NCBI GenBank assembly: GCA_016781105.1
Contig: JADDRA010000079.1
Span: forward strand, 3,659-55,198
Reading direction: 5' to 3'
DNA: 51,540 nucleotides
Origin: Actinomycetota bacterium
GTDB lineage: Bacteria > Actinomycetota > Acidimicrobiia > Acidimicrobiales > CADCSY01
Below are positions 20,985 through 29,770 of the stretch, piece after piece (the stretch's first letter is position 1; each line of letters starts with the position of its first letter). Made by a program: the position numbers and the translations under genes. Under the pieces are notes generated by a model, which saw only the letters and a program-made list of their open reading frames with translations, did no database searches and was not told the DNA's origin.

Positions 20985-22156
20985 GCCACCGGCGCTCCCG
21001 CTGGCTCCCCCGTGGCTGCGGCCGCCAGCTCCACCGCCGTGCGGGCTGCCTCCACCATGGTGGGCCGGGAGCGCAGGCGGGCCGACTCGTGGCCGGCCAG
21101 GATGGCTCGGCCCTCGGCCGCGTTGGTCCCGTCGAGGCGCACGACGATCGGTGAGGTGATCTCGACGCGCTCGAGCGCCTCGACGATGCCCCGGGCCACC
21201 TCCTCGCCCCGGGTGATGCCACCGAAGATGTTGACCAGGATGGCCGCCACCTCGGGGTCGGCGTTGACCAGCTCCAGGGCGGCGGCCATGACCTCGGCCT
21301 TGGCTCCTCCACCGATGTCGAGGAAGTTCGCCGGCCGGCCGCCCACCTGGGCGACGACGTCGAGGGTGCTCATGGCCAGGCCGGCGCCGTTGGCGATGAT
21401 CCCCACGCTGCCGTCCAAGCCGACGTACTGCAGGCCCCGGGCCCGGGCCGCCCGCTCCCGCTCGTCACCCTCCTGGGTGGCGGCGTAGCGGTCCCAGTCG
21501 GGGTGGCGGTAGGCGGCGCTGTCGTCGAGGGTCACCTTGGCGTCGAGCGCCACCAGCGAGCCGGCAGCGGTGACCACGAGGGGGTTGACCTCGACCAGCT
21601 CGGCGTCGCCCTCGCTGTAGGCCACCCACAGCCGCCCGAGCAGCTCGATCAGGTCCCGGGCGCCCGGACCCGACAGCCCGGCGGCGGCGATCCAGCCCCG
21701 GCAGCCGTCGGTCGTCAGACCCTCGACGGGATCGATGTGCAGGCGGGCCACGGCGCCGGGATCCTCGGCCGCCACGGCCTCGATGTCGACCCCGCCCCGG
21801 GCCGAGAGCAGACCCAGGTGGGCCCGGGCGGCGCGGTCGAGGGTGAAGCTGACGTAGTGCTCGGCGGCGATCTCCGCCGCCGCCTCCACCCAGACCCGCT
21901 CGACCAGGTGGCCCGAGATGTCCATGCCGAGGATGGCCTCGGCCGCCGCCCTGGCCTCGCCGGCGTCGGCGGCCACCCGGACGCCCCCGGCCTTGCCCCG
22001 GCCGCCCACCCGCACCTGGGCCTTGACCGCCGCGGGGAACCCCAGCTCCTCGGCCGCGGCCACGGCCTCGTCGGCGTCGGTGGCTACCTTTCCGGCGGGA
22101 ACGGGGACCCCGAAGGAGCCCAGGAAGCCCTTGCCCTGGTACTCGAAGAGGTCCAC
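20981..22156 (-). CDS. sucC: Succinyl-CoA ligase, beta subunit
   Basis: A 391-aa ATP-grasp subunit. GTG 22156 begins VDLFEYQGKGFLGSFGVPVP, the family N-terminus; upstream in-frame sequence lies antisense within the divergent gene and is rejected. Motifs: AAVKAQVRVGGRGKAGGV, WVEAAAEIAAEHYVSFT, AELVEVNPLVV, ALDAKVTLDDSAAYRH, GSVGIIANGAGLAMSTLDVV, PANFLDIGGGA and VNIFGGITRGEEVARGIV. It is coupled to sucD and divergent from a membrane protein gene across only 19 bp. Confidence 0.96.
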   Translation of the reverse strand: MDLFEYQGKGFLGSFGVPVPAGKVATDADEAVAAAEELGFPAAVKAQVRVGGRGKAGGVRVAADAGEARAAAEAILGMDISGHLVERVWVEAAAEIAAEHYVSFTLDRAARAHLGLLSARGGVDIEAVAAEDPGAVARLHIDPVEGLTTDGCRGWIAAAGLSGPGARDLIELLGRLWVAYSEGDAELVEVNPLVVTAAGSLVALDAKVTLDDSAAYRHPDWDRYAATQEGDERERAARARGLQYVGLDGSVGIIANGAGLAMSTLDVVAQVGGRPANFLDIGGGAKAEVMAAALELVNADPEVAAILVNIFGGITRGEEVARGIVEALERVEITSPIVVRLDGTNAAEGRAILAGHESARLRSRPTMVEAARTAVELAAAATGEPAGAPVA

Positions 22157-22163
22157 CGGGGCC

Positions 22164-22169
22164 GATACT
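22164..22169 (+). promoter_or_regulatory. -10 hexamer GATACT, leaderless promoter
   Basis: GATACT (5/6 match to TATACT) ends 6 nt before GTG 22176, inside the 19-bp gap to the divergent sucC start. Confidence 0.4.
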
Positions 22170-22175
22170 ACGACG

Positions 22176-22640
22176 GTGGGGGCCCGGCGCTCGGTGGTGG
22201 TCGGCCTGCTCGCCGTGGCCTTCGGTGTGGCCCTGTTCGCCGCCCTGGCCGTGCTCGGCAGCTCGGGGCAGGTCGAGGTGCGCCTGGGCGACGACGTGTT
22301 CCAAGCCGGCCAGGTCGAGCGGTTGGCGGCCAACGTGGCCCGGGACGGCCCCATCGCCATCCCCGACGCCTCACCCGAGCGGGCTCGTGACATCTACCTC
22401 CAGCACCTGGGCGCCAGCCCCGAGGTGGGCTGGCTGGCCTTCGCCGCCCAGGCTCCGGGGGCGCCGCGGTCGTGCCTGCTCCAGTGGGTGGCCACCGAGC
22501 GCCACTTCGTCGATCCCTGCAGCGGGCTTCGCTACCCGGCTGACGGTGAAGGGCTTCCCCAGTACCGGACGACGGTGGCCGAGGGTGTGCTGTCGGTCGA
22601 TCTGCGCCAGCCCGGGCCGGCCGGCGCCCGCGTGCCCTGA
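22176..22640 (+). CDS. Membrane-anchored protein with degenerate Rieske-like C-terminus
   Basis: A 154-aa protein. GTG 22176 leads into a single N-terminal membrane helix (SVVVGLLAVAFGVALFAAL, about 6-27), with the rest probably outside. The C-terminal segment HFVDPCSGLRYPADGEGLP followed by a V-x-x-G-x-L-S-V-D-L strand resembles the second half of a Rieske fold, but the C-x-H and C-x-x-H cluster ligands are absent, leaving one Cys in that segment. It probably does not bind a [2Fe-2S] cluster. It converges within 4 nt of the broken aspartyl protease gene. The function is unknown. Confidence 0.6.
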   Translation: MGARRSVVVGLLAVAFGVALFAALAVLGSSGQVEVRLGDDVFQAGQVERLAANVARDGPIAIPDASPERARDIYLQHLGASPEVGWLAFAAQAPGAPRSCLLQWVATERHFVDPCSGLRYPADGEGLPQYRTTVAEGVLSVDLRQPGPAGARVP

Positions 22641-22644
22641 CCCT

Positions 22645-22993
22645 CTAGGCCAGGAGCATCCGCATGGGTTGGAGCCGGCGCGAGAAGGGGTTGAGGACGA
22701 GCCCGAGGATCTCGAGGGTGACCACCCCGAGGAGGGCCTCGTCGTGCCTCGCCGAGGATGACCGGGGTGTGGGCCCGGCCCTGGGGCAGCGAGATCTCAC
22801 ACTCGGACACGCCCCGCTGGAGGGGGCTGCCGTCGGCCAGGCCGAAGGTGAGGGTGCGGCTCGGCTGCAGCTCGAGGCGCTGCCACACCTCGGCCGGCAA
22901 CAGGGTGTAGGTGGCCCCGCTGTCGACCAGGAACCGGACGGGCTCCTCGCCTCCGGGCCCCCGGACCTCGCCGTCGATGAAGGTGAGCCCCAC
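22645..22993 (-). pseudogene. Retropepsin-like aspartyl protease, frameshifted
   Basis: The N-terminal part reads as a small retropepsin-like protein: GVGLTFIDGEV, the active-site motif FLVDSGATYTLLPAEVW (DSG in place of the common DTG), TFGLADGSPLQRGVSECEI and HTPVILGEA. The frame then degenerates to Arg/Pro-rich sequence. One base over, the expected C-terminus appears: DEALLGVVTLEILGLVLNPF, then SRRLQPMRMLLA and a stop (TAG, 22645-22647). The lesion is one extra base (or two missing) near 22741-22753. TAGGCT 8 nt before GTG 22993 suggests a leaderless promoter; GTG 22999 is an alternative. It could be a real pseudogene, a sequence error or, less likely, programmed frameshifting. Confidence 0.7.
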
Positions 22994-23019
22994 GCCCACC
23001 GAGCCTACGGCTGGCCCGC

Positions 23020-25296
23020 TCACCCACCCCGCTCGAGCGGGGTCCAGCACAGCAGGACCCGCTTCTCCCCCGCCCCCGGGAAGCGGATGAGCGCCTCGGC
23101 CTTGTCGCCCGAGCCGCTCACCTCCAGGACCACGCCGTCGCCCCACTTCTTGTGACGCACGTCGTCGCCCACCCGCAGGCCCAGGTGCTCCGCGCCGGTG
23201 CTGGGTAGCGGCCGTGACGGGGCCAGCGCCGACTCCACGATGCGCGGCCGGGCCCCGAACACCCGCCCCTCGGGCTCGTCGCCCCCGTCGAAGGCCCCCC
23301 CGGCGCGCCGCCGGCCGGGCCCCTCGGTGCCGGTGGCGGTGGCGGTGGCCCGGGCTCGCCCCGGCGGCCCCCCGACCATGCGGACCAGGTGCTCGGGCAG
23401 CTCCCGCAGGTAGCGGCTGGGCGGGTTGTAGCTGGTGGCGCCGAAGAGGCTGCGGCGCCAGGCGGAGCTGAGGTAGAGCCGCTCCCGGGCCCGGGTGATG
23501 CCCACGTAGGCCAGTCGGCGCTCCTCCTCCAGCTCGGCCGGCTCGGTCAGGGTCCGCAGGTGGGGGAAGACCCCCTCCTCCAGCCCGGTCAGGAACACCA
23601 CCGGGAACTCCAGGCCCTTGGCCGAGTGCAGGGTCATGAGCAGCACCGACGACTCGTCACCGTCGATCTCGTCGGTCTCGGCCACCAGGCTGACCGTCTC
23701 CAAAAAGGCGTCGACGGTCTCGGCCTGCTCGGCCACCCCCACCAGCTCGGCCAGGTTCTCGATGCGACCCTGGGCCTCGACGCTGCGCTCGGCCTCCAGC
23801 TCGGCCCGGTAGCCGCTGGCGCCGAGGGCGGCGTCGAGCACCCTGGCCGGTCCCTCCCCGGCTTCGACGAGCGCCCGCAGCTCGGCCAGCAGCCCCAGGA
23901 ACGCGCCGATCCCCTTCAGCGCCGCGCTCTTGACGTCGGCCTCCCCGGCGTGCTCCAGGGCGCTGCAGAAGGGCACGCCCCGGGCCTGGGCCCAGGCGTC
24001 GAGGCGGGCCAGGGTGGTGTCGCCCACCCCCCGGCGGGGGACGTTGAGGACCCGCTTGAGCGACACCTCGTCGGCCGGGTTCACCGTGGCCCGCAGGTAG
24101 GCCAGGGCGTCCTTGACCTCCCGGCGGTCGTAGAAGCGGGCCCCGCCCACCACCTTGTAGGGCACGCCCGCCCGCACGAGCTGCTCCTCGAACACCCGGC
24201 TCTGGGCGTTGGTGCGGTAGAAGACGGCCGCGTCGCCCCAGCGGTAGGTGCCGCCGTCGTGCAGGCGAGCCAGCTCGCCGACCACGAAGGCGGCCTCGTC
24301 GTGCTCGTCCTCGGCGGTGTAGCGCACGAGGGGTTCGCCCCCGGCCTGCTCGGTCCACAGCTCCTTGGGCGCGCGGCCGAGGTTGTGGGCGATGACGGCG
24401 TTGGCGGCGTCGAGGATGGTCTGGGTGGAGCGGTAGTTCTGGGCCAGCACCACGACCGAGGTGTCGGGGAAGGCCTTCTCGAAGTCGAGGATGTTGGAGA
24501 TGTCCGCGCCTCGGAAGCGGTAGATCGACTGGTCGCTGTCGCCGACGACGAAGACGTTGCCGTGGCCACGGGCGAGCAGGACCACCAGCTCGTTCTGGGC
24601 CCGGTTGGTGTCCTGGTACTCGTCGACCAGCACGTGGCGGAAGCGGCGCTGGTAGTGCTCCAGCACCGCCGGGTGCTCCCGGAACAGGCGCACCGTCTGG
24701 GCCAGGAGGTCGTCGAAGTCCAGGGCCCCGGCCTGGGCCAGGCGCTGCTGGTACTCGCGGTACACCTCGGCGATGCGACGCTCGAAGATGGTGCGGGCCG
24801 CCTCGGCGTAGGCGGCCGGCCCCACCAGCTCGTTCTTGGCCGTGCTGATCGCGGCGTGCACCGCGCGCGGCGCCATCCGCTTGGGGTCGATGTCGAGGTC
24901 GCGCAACACGTAGCCGGTGAGGCGCACGGCGTCGGCCTGGTCGTAGATCGTGAACGACGAGGGGTAGCCCAGCACACCGCCGTGGCGCCGCAGGATGCGC
25001 ACACAGGCCGAGTGGAAGGTGGAGACCCACATGCGCTCGGCCACGGGGCCGACCAGGGCGGCCACCCGGGCCTTCATCTCGTCGGCTGCCTTGTTGGTGA
25101 AGGTGATGGCCAGGATCTCGAAGGGCGACACCCCCTGGGCGATGAGGTGGGCGATGCGATGGGTCAGCACCCGGGTCTTGCCCGAACCGGCGCCGGCCAC
25201 CACCAGCAGGGCACCCTCACCCGAGGTCACCGCCTCGGCCTGGTCGGGATTCAGGCCGTCGAGCAGGCCAGGACGGGATGGTGGACCGCTCACCAT
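23020..25296 (-). CDS. pcrA: ATP-dependent DNA helicase PcrA/UvrD
   Basis: A 758-aa SF1A 3'-5' helicase for repair and replication restart. Motifs in order: LNPDQAEAV (Q motif), Walker A GAGSGKT (35-41), TFTNKAADEM (Ia), DFDDLL, VDEYQDTN (motif II, 225-230), GDSDQSIYRFRGA (III), LAQNYRST (IV), LMTLHSAKGLEFPVVFLTG (V) and EEERRLAYVGITRARERLYL (VI). A Gly/Ala/Arg-rich linker precedes a C-terminal module (GDDVRHKKWGDGVVLEVSG), the PcrA RNA-polymerase-binding Tudor-like domain. ATG 25296 is the farthest upstream start; the next GTG is two codons later. Confidence 0.96.
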   Translation of the reverse strand: MVSGPPSRPGLLDGLNPDQAEAVTSGEGALLVVAGAGSGKTRVLTHRIAHLIAQGVSPFEILAITFTNKAADEMKARVAALVGPVAERMWVSTFHSACVRILRRHGGVLGYPSSFTIYDQADAVRLTGYVLRDLDIDPKRMAPRAVHAAISTAKNELVGPAAYAEAARTIFERRIAEVYREYQQRLAQAGALDFDDLLAQTVRLFREHPAVLEHYQRRFRHVLVDEYQDTNRAQNELVVLLARGHGNVFVVGDSDQSIYRFRGADISNILDFEKAFPDTSVVVLAQNYRSTQTILDAANAVIAHNLGRAPKELWTEQAGGEPLVRYTAEDEHDEAAFVVGELARLHDGGTYRWGDAAVFYRTNAQSRVFEEQLVRAGVPYKVVGGARFYDRREVKDALAYLRATVNPADEVSLKRVLNVPRRGVGDTTLARLDAWAQARGVPFCSALEHAGEADVKSAALKGIGAFLGLLAELRALVEAGEGPARVLDAALGASGYRAELEAERSVEAQGRIENLAELVGVAEQAETVDAFLETVSLVAETDEIDGDESSVLLMTLHSAKGLEFPVVFLTGLEEGVFPHLRTLTEPAELEEERRLAYVGITRARERLYLSSAWRRSLFGATSYNPPSRYLRELPEHLVRMVGGPPGRARATATATGTEGPGRRRAGGAFDGGDEPEGRVFGARPRIVESALAPSRPLPSTGAEHLGLRVGDDVRHKKWGDGVVLEVSGSGDKAEALIRFPGAGEKRVLLCWTPLERGG

Positions 25297-25406
25297 TGCC
25301 CTCGGGACCCTACCGGGGGCCTGGGACAGCGGGGCGACCCCCTCCGCCGGCCAGGACCTGGCCGACCCGGTGCACGATCGGGCGCCGCAGGGGCGAGACT
25401 GGGACC

Positions 25407-26678
25407 ATGACCACGACCGAGGCCGCCACCCCCACGATCGGTCCCGCCGACGCCCTGCTCTTCGAGCTCCTGGCCACCCCCGAGGGCAGAGCCGACCCCT
25501 ACCCTCGCTACGCCCAGCTGCGCGAGCACTGGCCGGTCCACCGCCTCGCGCTCGAGATCCCTGGCTCCTCGGCGGGCACCTGGGTGCTCACCCGCTTCGA
25601 CCACTGCCAGGCCGTCCTGCGCCACCCCCGGGTGGGCAAGGACTTCAACGCCATGCAGCGACGCTGGGGCCTGAGCGGCGAGGAGCTGGCGGCCCAGCAG
25701 ACCTTCAGCAGCGAACGGCCGTCGATGCTCTTCAGCGACCCCCCCGACCACACCCGGCTGCGGGGCCTGGTCTCCAAGGCGTTCACGCCCCGCACGGTCG
25801 AGGCGTTGCGGCCCCACATCGTGCGCCTGGCCGACGAGGTGCTCGACGCCATCGGTGAGGGGGAGGTCAACGTCATGGCCGCCCTGGCCTTCCCCCTGCC
25901 GGTCAGCGTCATCGGCGAGATGCTGGGGGTGCCCGCCGCCGACCGCCCCCAGTTCCAGCGCCTGGTCCGGGCCTCGGCCGCCGCCCTCGAGCCCTTCGTC
26001 TCCGCCGAGGTGCTCGAGGCGGCCAACGGGGCCACCCTGGAGATGGAGGACTACTTCCGCCACCTGGTGGCCGAGCGTCGCCGGAGCCCCGGTGACGACC
26101 TGTTGACCCAGCTCATCGCCGCCGAGGACCACGGCGACCAGCTGAGCACCCAGGAGCTGCTCTCGACGGCCATCCTGCTCTTCGCCGCCGGCTTCGAGAC
26201 GACCACCAACCTGATCGGCAACGGCCTGCTGGCCCTGCTGCGCCACCCCGACCAGCTCGAGCGCCTGCGCCGGGACCCCGGCCTGCTCCCGTCTGCGGTC
26301 GAGGAGCTGTTGCGCTACGACAGCCCGGTGCAGGTCAACGGCCGCATCGCCGGGGACGAGATCGAGATCGACGGCCACGCCTTCCCCGCCGGGGCCACGC
26401 TGTTGATCCTCCAGGGCGCGGCCAACCGGGACCCTCGCCGCTTCCCCGATCCCGACCGGCTCGACGTCGGCCGGGCCGACGGCGCCTCCATGAGCTTCGG
26501 CACCGGCATCCACTTCTGCCTGGGCGCGGCCCTGGCCCGGGTCGAGGGTCAGGTCGTCTTCGGCCGCCTGCTCGAGCGCTACGGGCGCATCGAGCTGCTC
26601 GACGACAGCCCCAGCTACCGCGACAGCATCACCCTGCGGGGCCTGGCCGAGCTGCCGGTGCGCCTCCAGGCCGCCTGA
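25407..26678 (+). CDS. Cytochrome P450
   Basis: A 423-aa soluble class-I bacterial P450 mono-oxygenase. Visible elements: SDPPDHTRLRGLVSKAFTPR (helix C region), I-helix LLFAAGFETTTNLIGNGL (acid replaced by Glu in GFETT), ExxR in AVEELLRYDSPVQ, and the heme loop FGTGIHFCLGAALAR with Cys371 as the iron ligand. The substrate is not predictable. ATG 25407 is preceded 6 nt upstream by GAGACT, a possible leaderless -10; a longer open frame from 25278 overlaps pcrA's start. No ferredoxin or reductase gene is adjacent. It is convergent with guaA. Confidence 0.93.
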   Translation: MTTTEAATPTIGPADALLFELLATPEGRADPYPRYAQLREHWPVHRLALEIPGSSAGTWVLTRFDHCQAVLRHPRVGKDFNAMQRRWGLSGEELAAQQTFSSERPSMLFSDPPDHTRLRGLVSKAFTPRTVEALRPHIVRLADEVLDAIGEGEVNVMAALAFPLPVSVIGEMLGVPAADRPQFQRLVRASAAALEPFVSAEVLEAANGATLEMEDYFRHLVAERRRSPGDDLLTQLIAAEDHGDQLSTQELLSTAILLFAAGFETTTNLIGNGLLALLRHPDQLERLRRDPGLLPSAVEELLRYDSPVQVNGRIAGDEIEIDGHAFPAGATLLILQGAANRDPRRFPDPDRLDVGRADGASMSFGTGIHFCLGAALARVEGQVVFGRLLERYGRIELLDDSPSYRDSITLRGLAELPVRLQAA

Positions 26679-26684
26679 CCCGGG

Positions 26685-26710
26685 CTACTCCCACTCGCTA
26701 CTCCCACTCG
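26685..26710. repeat. 13-bp perfect tandem duplication at the guaA 3' end
   Basis: ctactcccactcg occurs twice in direct contact (26685-26697 and 26698-26710). The second copy encodes the last guaA codons and stop; the first lies just beyond the stop. Confidence 0.9.
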
Positions 26711-28233
26711 ATGGTGCCCGGGGGCTTGGACGTGATGTCGTAGGCCACCCGGTTCACCCCCGGCACCTCGTTGACGATGCGGCTCGACAGGCGCTCGAGC
26801 AGCTCGTGGGGCAGCCGGGCCCAGTCGGCGGTCATGGCGTCGTCGCTGGTGACGGCCCGGAGGATGACGGGCGAGGCGTAGGTCCGCTCGTCGCCCATCA
26901 CGCCCACTGAGCGGATGTCGGCGGCCAGCACGGCGAAGGCCTGCCAGATCTCACGCTCGAGGCCGGCTGCCTTGATCTCCTCCCGCACGATGGCGTCGGC
27001 GTGGCGCAGCACGGCCAGGCGCTCGGGCGTGACCTCGCCCAGGACGCGCACCCCGAGCCCGGGTCCGGGGAAGGGCTGGCGCCAGACGATCTCGGGAGGC
27101 AGACCGAGCTCCTCGCCCACCCGGCGCACCTCGTCCTTGAACAAGGCCCGAAGAGGCTCGACCAGCTCGAAGTCGAGGTCGGCGGGCAGTCCGCCGACGT
27201 TGTGGTGGGACTTGATGCGGGCCGCGTCGGGCGTGCCCGACTCGATCACGTCGGGGTAGAGCGTGCCCTGGACCAGGAAGCGGGCGTCGGACAGCCCCTG
27301 GGCCGCCACCTCGAACTCCCGGATGAAGCGCTCCCCGATGGCCTTGCGCTTCTCCTCGGGGTCGACCACACCGGCCAGGCGCTCGAAGAAGCGCTCGGCC
27401 GCTCGCACGTGGACGAGCTCGATGCCGTGGTGACGGCGGAACGTCTCGACCACCTGGTCGCTCTCGCCCTCGCGCATGAGGCCGGTGTCGACGTAGACGC
27501 AGGTGAGCTGCTCCCCCACCGCCTTGTGGACCAGGGCGGCGGCCACGGCCGAGTCGACGCCGCCCGAGAGGCCGCAGATCACTCGCTCGGCGCCCACCTG
27601 GTCGCGCACCGCCTCGACCTGCGATTCGATGATCGAGGTCATCGTCCAGGTGGGCCTGGCGCCGCACACGTCGTGGAGGAAGCGAGCCAACAGCTCCTGG
27701 CCCCGCGGGGTGTGCACCACCTCGGGGTGGAACTGAACCCCGAAGATCCTGCGGGCCGGGGATTCCAGGGCGGCGACCGGCGCCTCGGCGCTGCGGGCGG
27801 TGGCGGCGAAGCCCTCGGGCACCCCCACGATGGAGTCGCCGTGGCTCATCCACACGCTCTGGCCGCCCGCCACCTCGAACAGGGCAGAGGGGGCGTCGAC
27901 CTCGAGGGCGGTGCGGCCGTACTCGCCCCGGCCGGTGCGGGCCACGGTGCCGCCTAGGCTGGCGGCCACCAGCTGGGCCCCGTAGCAGATGCCGAGCAGG
28001 GGGACGTCGAGCTCGAAGACCTCCGGGTCGAGACCCGGCGCCCCGGCGACGTGGACCGACTTGGGCCCTCCGCTCAGGATGACGCCGACCGGGTTGCGGG
28101 CGGCCACCTCGGCGGCGGTGATCGTGTGGGGCACGATCTCGCTGTAGACGTGGGCCTCCCGCACCCGCCGGGCGATGAGCTGGGCGTACTGGGCCCCGAA
28201 GTCGACGACCAGGACGGTGTCGAAGTCGCTCAC
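26698..28233 (-). CDS. guaA: GMP synthase (glutamine-hydrolysing)
   Basis: A 511-aa enzyme aminating XMP to GMP. N-terminal class-I glutaminase: catalytic Cys83 in [11 protein letters not shown], His169 and Glu171 in [14 protein letters not shown]-pyrophosphatase domain with the P-loop [14 protein letters not shown] (about 221-234). C-terminal dimerisation domain with [39 protein letters not shown] and the family's closing [16 protein letters not shown] 28233 has a GGAGGCGGGA ribosome-binding site. It is downstream of guaB3 (79-nt gap), consistent with a guanine-nucleotide transcription unit. Confidence 0.97.
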   Translation of the reverse strand: MSDFDTVLVVDFGAQYAQLIARRVREAHVYSEIVPHTITAAEVAARNPVGVILSGGPKSVHVAGAPGLDPEVFELDVPLLGICYGAQLVAASLGGTVARTGRGEYGRTALEVDAPSALFEVAGGQSVWMSHGDSIVGVPEGFAATARSAEAPVAALESPARRIFGVQFHPEVVHTPRGQELLARFLHDVCGARPTWTMTSIIESQVEAVRDQVGAERVICGLSGGVDSAVAAALVHKAVGEQLTCVYVDTGLMREGESDQVVETFRRHHGIELVHVRAAERFFERLAGVVDPEEKRKAIGERFIREFEVAAQGLSDARFLVQGTLYPDVIESGTPDAARIKSHHNVGGLPADLDFELVEPLRALFKDEVRRVGEELGLPPEIVWRQPFPGPGLGVRVLGEVTPERLAVLRHADAIVREEIKAAGLEREIWQAFAVLAADIRSVGVMGDERTYASPVILRAVTSDDAMTADWARLPHELLERLSSRIVNEVPGVNRVAYDITSKPPGTIEWE

Positions 28234-28312
28234 CCGTCCCGCCTCCTCACGTTCCGGCAGCTCGAGTGGTCGAAGAAGCAGCCCGTCGTGCTGCCGGAAG
28301 GAGGTTGGGGGC

Positions 28313-29482
28313 TCACCCCGAGCGGCCCATGCCGATGCCCTGGGAGCGCTGGAGGTCCTTGCCCTCGGTCTGGAGGGCGGGGGCGACCATCACCTCGGCC
28401 TTCTGGAACTCCTTGACCGTCTCGTAGCCACAGGTGGCCATGGAGGTGCGCAGGGCGCCGCAGAGGTTCAGGCGGCCGTCGTTCTCCCGGGCGGGGCCCA
28501 CGAGGATCTCCTCGAGGGTCCCGCGCACGCCGACGCGCACCCGGGCGCCCCGGGGCAGGGTCGGGTGGAAGGTGGCCATCCCCCAGTGGTGGCCCCGGCC
28601 GGGCGCCTCGGCGGCGGCGGCCAGGGGCGAGCCGATCATGACGGCGTCGGCCCCACAGGCGATGGCCTTGGCCACGTCGCCACCCGTGCTCATGCCCCCG
28701 TCGGCGATGACGTGGCAGTAGACGCCCGTCTCGTCGAGGTGGCGCATGCGGGCCCCCCGGGCGTCGGCCACGGCCGTGGCCTGGGGCACGCCGATGCCGA
28801 GGACGCCCCGGCTGGTGCAGGCGTTGCCCGGGCCCACGCCGACCAGGACCCCGGCGGCTCCGGTGCGCATGAGGTGCAGGGCGGCGTCGTAGGAGGCGCA
28901 GCCGCCCACCACCACCGGGATCGGCAGCTCTCGCACGAAGCGCTTCAGGTTGAGCGGCTCCACGGTCCGGGACAGGTGCTCGGCGGTCACGACCGTGCCC
29001 TGGATGACCAGCAGGTCGAGCTCGGCCTCGAGCAGGTGGGGGGCGAAGGCCTGGGTGCGCTGGGGCGTGACCGAGGCGCACGAGATGACGCCGGCGTCGC
29101 GGATCTGGCGGATGCGGGGGGCGATGAGCTCGGGCTTGACCGGCTCGGCGTAGATCTCCTGCAGGCGCAGGGTGGCCTTGTCGGTGGGCAGGTCGGCGAT
29201 CTCGTCGAACAGCGGCTCGGGGTCCTCGTAGCGGGTCCACAGGCCCTCGAGGTTCAACACCCCCACGCCGCCCAGCCGGCCCAGCTCGATGGCCGTGGCC
29301 GGGCTGACCACCCCGTCCATGGCCGAGCCCATCACCGGCAGCTCGAAGCGGAAGGCGTCGATCTCCCAGGAGATGTCGATGTCCTCGGGATCGCGCGTCC
29401 GCCGGCTCGGCACGATGGCGATGTCGTCGAAGCCGTAGGCCTGGCGACCGGACTTTCCGATCCCGATCTCGATCTCGGCCAC
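28313..29482 (-). CDS. guaB3: GuaB3-type IMP dehydrogenase-related protein
   Basis: A 389-aa (beta/alpha)8 protein of the actinobacterial GuaB3 family, related to IMP dehydrogenase/GMP reductase but without a CBS pair. Motifs: [57 protein letters not shown] (loop with the catalytic-type Cys), [20 protein letters not shown] and [10 protein letters not shown] role in IMP/GMP interconversion fits its position before guaA. The exact reaction of GuaB3 proteins is less settled than for GuaB. GTG 29482. A TAGGCT lies further upstream near 29519-29524 with a purine-rich leader between. Confidence 0.9.
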   Translation of the reverse strand: MAEIEIGIGKSGRQAYGFDDIAIVPSRRTRDPEDIDISWEIDAFRFELPVMGSAMDGVVSPATAIELGRLGGVGVLNLEGLWTRYEDPEPLFDEIADLPTDKATLRLQEIYAEPVKPELIAPRIRQIRDAGVISCASVTPQRTQAFAPHLLEAELDLLVIQGTVVTAEHLSRTVEPLNLKRFVRELPIPVVVGGCASYDAALHLMRTGAAGVLVGVGPGNACTSRGVLGIGVPQATAVADARGARMRHLDETGVYCHVIADGGMSTGGDVAKAIACGADAVMIGSPLAAAAEAPGRGHHWGMATFHPTLPRGARVRVGVRGTLEEILVGPARENDGRLNLCGALRTSMATCGYETVKEFQKAEVMVAPALQTEGKDLQRSQGIGMGRSG

Positions 29483-29589
29483 CGATGCCCCCTCGCTCCC
29501 GCCCCGTCGGAAGGTTCAGCCTATCGCCGACCTGGTTCCGGGACGGGGACCAGGACCGCCCACACTGTGTCGCAGGAGGTCGACGAGGC

Positions 29590-29757
29590 TCAGCCCGCGA
29601 CCTGCTCCTGTTGCACGTCGACCAGCTGCTCCAGCAGCTCGCGCAGGCCGCCCGTCTTGAGGTTGGCCATCACCCGCCCGGGTGTCTCCTCGCCCCGCTC
29701 CCACTCCATCCACTGGGACAGCAGCTTGGTGGGGTCGGGCGGGGGCCGTTCCTGCAT
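29590..29757 (-). CDS. Small conserved-type protein (55 aa)
   Basis: A 55-aa soluble protein beginning MQERPPPDPTKLLSQWMEWE and ending VDVQQEQVAG, with a helix-rich C-terminus (LKTGGLRELLEQLVDVQ). ATG 29757 is supported by TAGCCT 7 nt upstream. The composition and helix pattern suit a small protein-interaction module. No domain is recognised and the function is unknown. It lies between guaB3 and the MBL hydrolase gene on the same strand. Confidence 0.65.
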   Translation of the reverse strand: MQERPPPDPTKLLSQWMEWERGEETPGRVMANLKTGGLRELLEQLVDVQQEQVAG

Positions 29758-29764
29758 CGGGGGC

Positions 29765-29770
29765 AGGCTA
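29765..29770 (-). promoter_or_regulatory. -10 hexamer TAGCCT sharing the upstream gene's stop codon
   Basis: Minus-strand TAGCCT ends exactly 7 nt before ATG 29757; its TAG is the stop codon (29768-29770) of the MBL hydrolase gene. Confidence 0.55.
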
